Origin: Cytobacillus oceanisediminis | GTDB taxonomy: Bacteria; Bacillota; Bacilli; Bacillales; Cytobacillaceae | Assembly: GCF_022811925.1 (NCBI RefSeq) | Contig: NZ_CP065511.1 | Coordinates: 2,597,501 to 2,661,500 of the forward strand | Reading direction: 5' to 3' | DNA length: 64,000 nt | In this document: positions 62,735-64,000 of the stretch, piece after piece | Position numbering within the stretch: the first letter of the stretch is position 1 | Layout of the letters: the number at the start of each line of letters is the position of its first letter | The notes under the pieces: generated by a model | What the model saw: only the letters and a program-made list of their open reading frames with translations | Database searches by the model: none | What the model was told of the DNA's origin: nothing | Program-made: the position numbers and the translations under genes

Positions 62735-63421
62735 TTACTGATAATCAGCTTCATGCCCGCTCAGGGAATCCATGTGGCTGGCAATCATTGCAATGATGGT
62801 GCTTGCCTCTTCTTTGCTGAAGATAAAGTGATCTTCGTCTTTGATCATTTCTTCGTCATCTGTCCAAATGCGATTAACCCTGCGAAGGACTCCATCACCG
62901 GTTTCCTGGACCACTCCAAACTGATAGGATACCTCCACTTCGTTTTCCTTGAAAAAGGCAGTTACTTCTGGAGTTTCCCACTCTACATCTACTTCTTCAA
63001 AGATATCATCTTCGCCGTCAAAATCATATTCGTCGGCAATGTCGAAATCTTCCTCTTCTGAAACATATATTTCTTCATCATCTTCAAATTCAAAATGATC
63101 CTCATCTTCGCCATTCATGTAATCGTGAAGGCTTTCGTGGACTGTATCGATGATGTCTTCAATATCAAAAAGCATTGTTTTAGAAGTATGCCCCAGCTCA
63201 AAATCAAAGTCTTCTACATAGAATTCTTCATTATGCGGATCAAAGAAAAGAGTGCAAAAATACTCTCGATCATTATCATTGGTTTCAATAAAAAACTCCA
63301 TTCTGGGATGCTTGGCACCCCGGTCAATCGACATATGGCCAATCTGATCATATTTACTGCAAATCGATTCAAGATGGTCCTGCAACTCACCGCTTACCCT
63401 GTCAAACCATTCAAGTGACAT
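62735..63421 (-). CDS. Conserved acidic hypothetical protein (228 aa)
   Basis: A 228-residue very acidic protein with a low-complexity Asp/Glu segment in the middle (about 105-145) between two folded parts. GGAAGGGATG precedes ATG. Belongs to no family I recognise. A 220-base gap to the LysM-GH18 gene holds no clear signal. Confidence 0.6.
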   Translation of the reverse strand: MSLEWFDRVSGELQDHLESICSKYDQIGHMSIDRGAKHPRMEFFIETNDNDREYFCTLFFDPHNEEFYVEDFDFELGHTSKTMLFDIEDIIDTVHESLHDYMNGEDEDHFEFEDDEEIYVSEEEDFDIADEYDFDGEDDIFEEVDVEWETPEVTAFFKENEVEVSYQFGVVQETGDGVLRRVNRIWTDDEEMIKDEDHFIFSKEEASTIIAMIASHMDSLSGHEADYQ

Positions 63422-63535
63422 ACTGCATCCCTTCCTCCCAAGGTTTTTCTCACACCTATTTTACCCATTCGCAATTTTTTAAGTATGGGATTAATACCCA
63501 ATAGCATTGGCTGAAGGTTCTCACTTGACAAACAA

Positions 63536-63563
63536 AATAGGCACCCAAACCATTTGGGTGCCA
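63536..63563 (-). terminator. Terminator of the TerD-family gene
   Basis: GCACCCAAA/TTTGGGTGC stem followed on the minus strand by TATTTTGTTTG. Confidence 0.8.
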
Positions 63564-63573
63564 TGAAGAAAAA

Positions 63574-64000
63574 TTAAACCTGCAGTCCATAGTTGCGGCA
63601 AAGGGCTGCCAAACCGCCTGAGAAGCCGCTGCCAATGGCATTGAACTTCCAGTCATTCCCATGGCGGTATAATTCACAGAAAACCACTGCTGTTTCAATT
63701 GAAAAATCTTCTCCAAGATCAAAACGCAGCAGCTCCTGATTATTGGATTCATCCACTAATCTTACGAATGCATTGGAAACCTGGCCGAAATTTTGCTGCC
63801 TTAATTCTGCATCATGAATAGTAACAGTTATGCCAATACGATGAACATGTGAAGGTATTTTGGTAAAGTCGACAACAAGCTGCTCATCGTCGCCGTCTCC
63901 TTCACCTGTACGGTTGTCTCCTGTATGTATAACTGCTCCGCTTGGATGCTGCAGATTATTATAGAAAATAAAATCATGATCATTTACACATTTACTAGTT
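63574..64000 (-). CDS. TerD family protein, C-terminal part
   Basis: A 141-residue fragment cut by the window edge. It shows the calcium-binding stress protein pattern of TerD/GSP16[20 protein letters not shown] (Ca site), [23 protein letters not shown] and an end with GFSGGLAAL. Probably one of a ter operon continuing upstream. Cytoplasmic stress protein; exact role unknown. Confidence 0.85.
   Translation of the reverse strand, partial: TSKCVNDHDFIFYNNLQHPSGAVIHTGDNRTGEGDGDDEQLVVDFTKIPSHVHRIGITVTIHDAELRQQNFGQVSNAFVRLVDESNNQELLRFDLGEDFSIETAVVFCELYRHGNDWKFNAIGSGFSGGLAALCRNYGLQV

Noticed and set aside
1..64000. CRISPR arrays, prophage, insertion sequences, rRNA or tRNA genes
   Set aside because: No regularly spaced repeats, transposase or integrase frames, or tRNA/rRNA signatures were seen on reading both strands.

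Overview
The window is chromosomal DNA from a low-GC, endospore-forming Gram-positive bacterium of the Bacillaceae (Cytobacillus/Mesobacillus/Bacillus-like). The evidence is strong AGGAGG-type ribosome sites, U-tailed hairpin terminators, a CIRCE element, a des-desK-desR cold-shock module, a CotF-type coat protein, a SleL/YaaH-type spore hydrolase, DUF1657/DUF421 genes and many small Bacillus-specific proteins. No rRNA, tRNA, prophage, insertion sequence or CRISPR array was found. Most genes are single or in short operons on the minus strand.

Layout: 1-8.4 kb holds a phosphatase-family C-terminus, membrane and hypothetical proteins, a metallophosphoesterase, a DUF1657-DUF1657-DUF421 cluster and an APC permease. 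8.4-11.4 kb holds htpG under CIRCE control and an APH-fold kinase. 11.5-16.8 kb is a selenium-related cluster. 16.9-25.4 kb holds M3 peptidase, a hemerythrin/PAS protein, GH18, patatin, a DUF1292 protein and ilvE with a long structured leader. 25.4-28.4 kb is des-desK-desR. 28.5-31.7 kb holds a coat protein and a DEAD-box helicase. 31.8-40.8 kb is one ten-gene operon for a group 2a-like [NiFe] uptake hydrogenase, with all six Hyp maturation factors, an endopeptidase and a cytochrome b5-like protein. 40.9-64 kb is mixed housekeeping: a Suv3-like helicase, YceI, D,D-carboxypeptidase, alkyltransferase-like protein, endonuclease I, IspA-like protease, Mug, PpiB, class A PBP, MhqO-like dioxygenase, an SF1 helicase, a LysM-GH18 and a TerD fragment.

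The most interesting region is 11.5-16.8 kb. Read in order on the minus strand it encodes a GT4 glycosyltransferase with SenB-like sequence features, selenophosphate synthetase SelD, a PhnD/PhnE/PhnC-type ABC transporter of the kind linked to selenium oxyanion uptake, and a NodB-fold deacetylase. selD starts 49 codons upstream of the apparent ORF and reads through an in-frame UGA at the catalytic Cys position (G-U-G-C-K), so SelD is itself a selenoprotein and the cell should make selenocysteine. The deacetylase shows the same pattern: a perfect RBS and ATG, then Cys-Pro-UGA at codons 4-6 and an open frame to the end. It is either an undescribed selenoprotein or a nonsense-interrupted gene. A hairpin lies downstream of each UGA. 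Together the cluster suggests a selenium import, activation and sugar-transfer pathway, without a SenA-like gene nearby.

The hydrogenase operon is complete: HypA/B deliver nickel, HypC/D/E/F build Fe(CN)2CO, HupD-type protease trims the large subunit, and the b5-like protein is a plausible electron carrier. The small subunit lacks a Tat signal, so the enzyme should be cytoplasmic. Other points of interest are a candidate sRNA at 58.4 kb, two copies of a dispersed 41-bp-headed hairpin repeat, an unclassified attenuator-like leader in front of ilvE, and several small genes with good ribosome sites that standard length cut-offs would miss.
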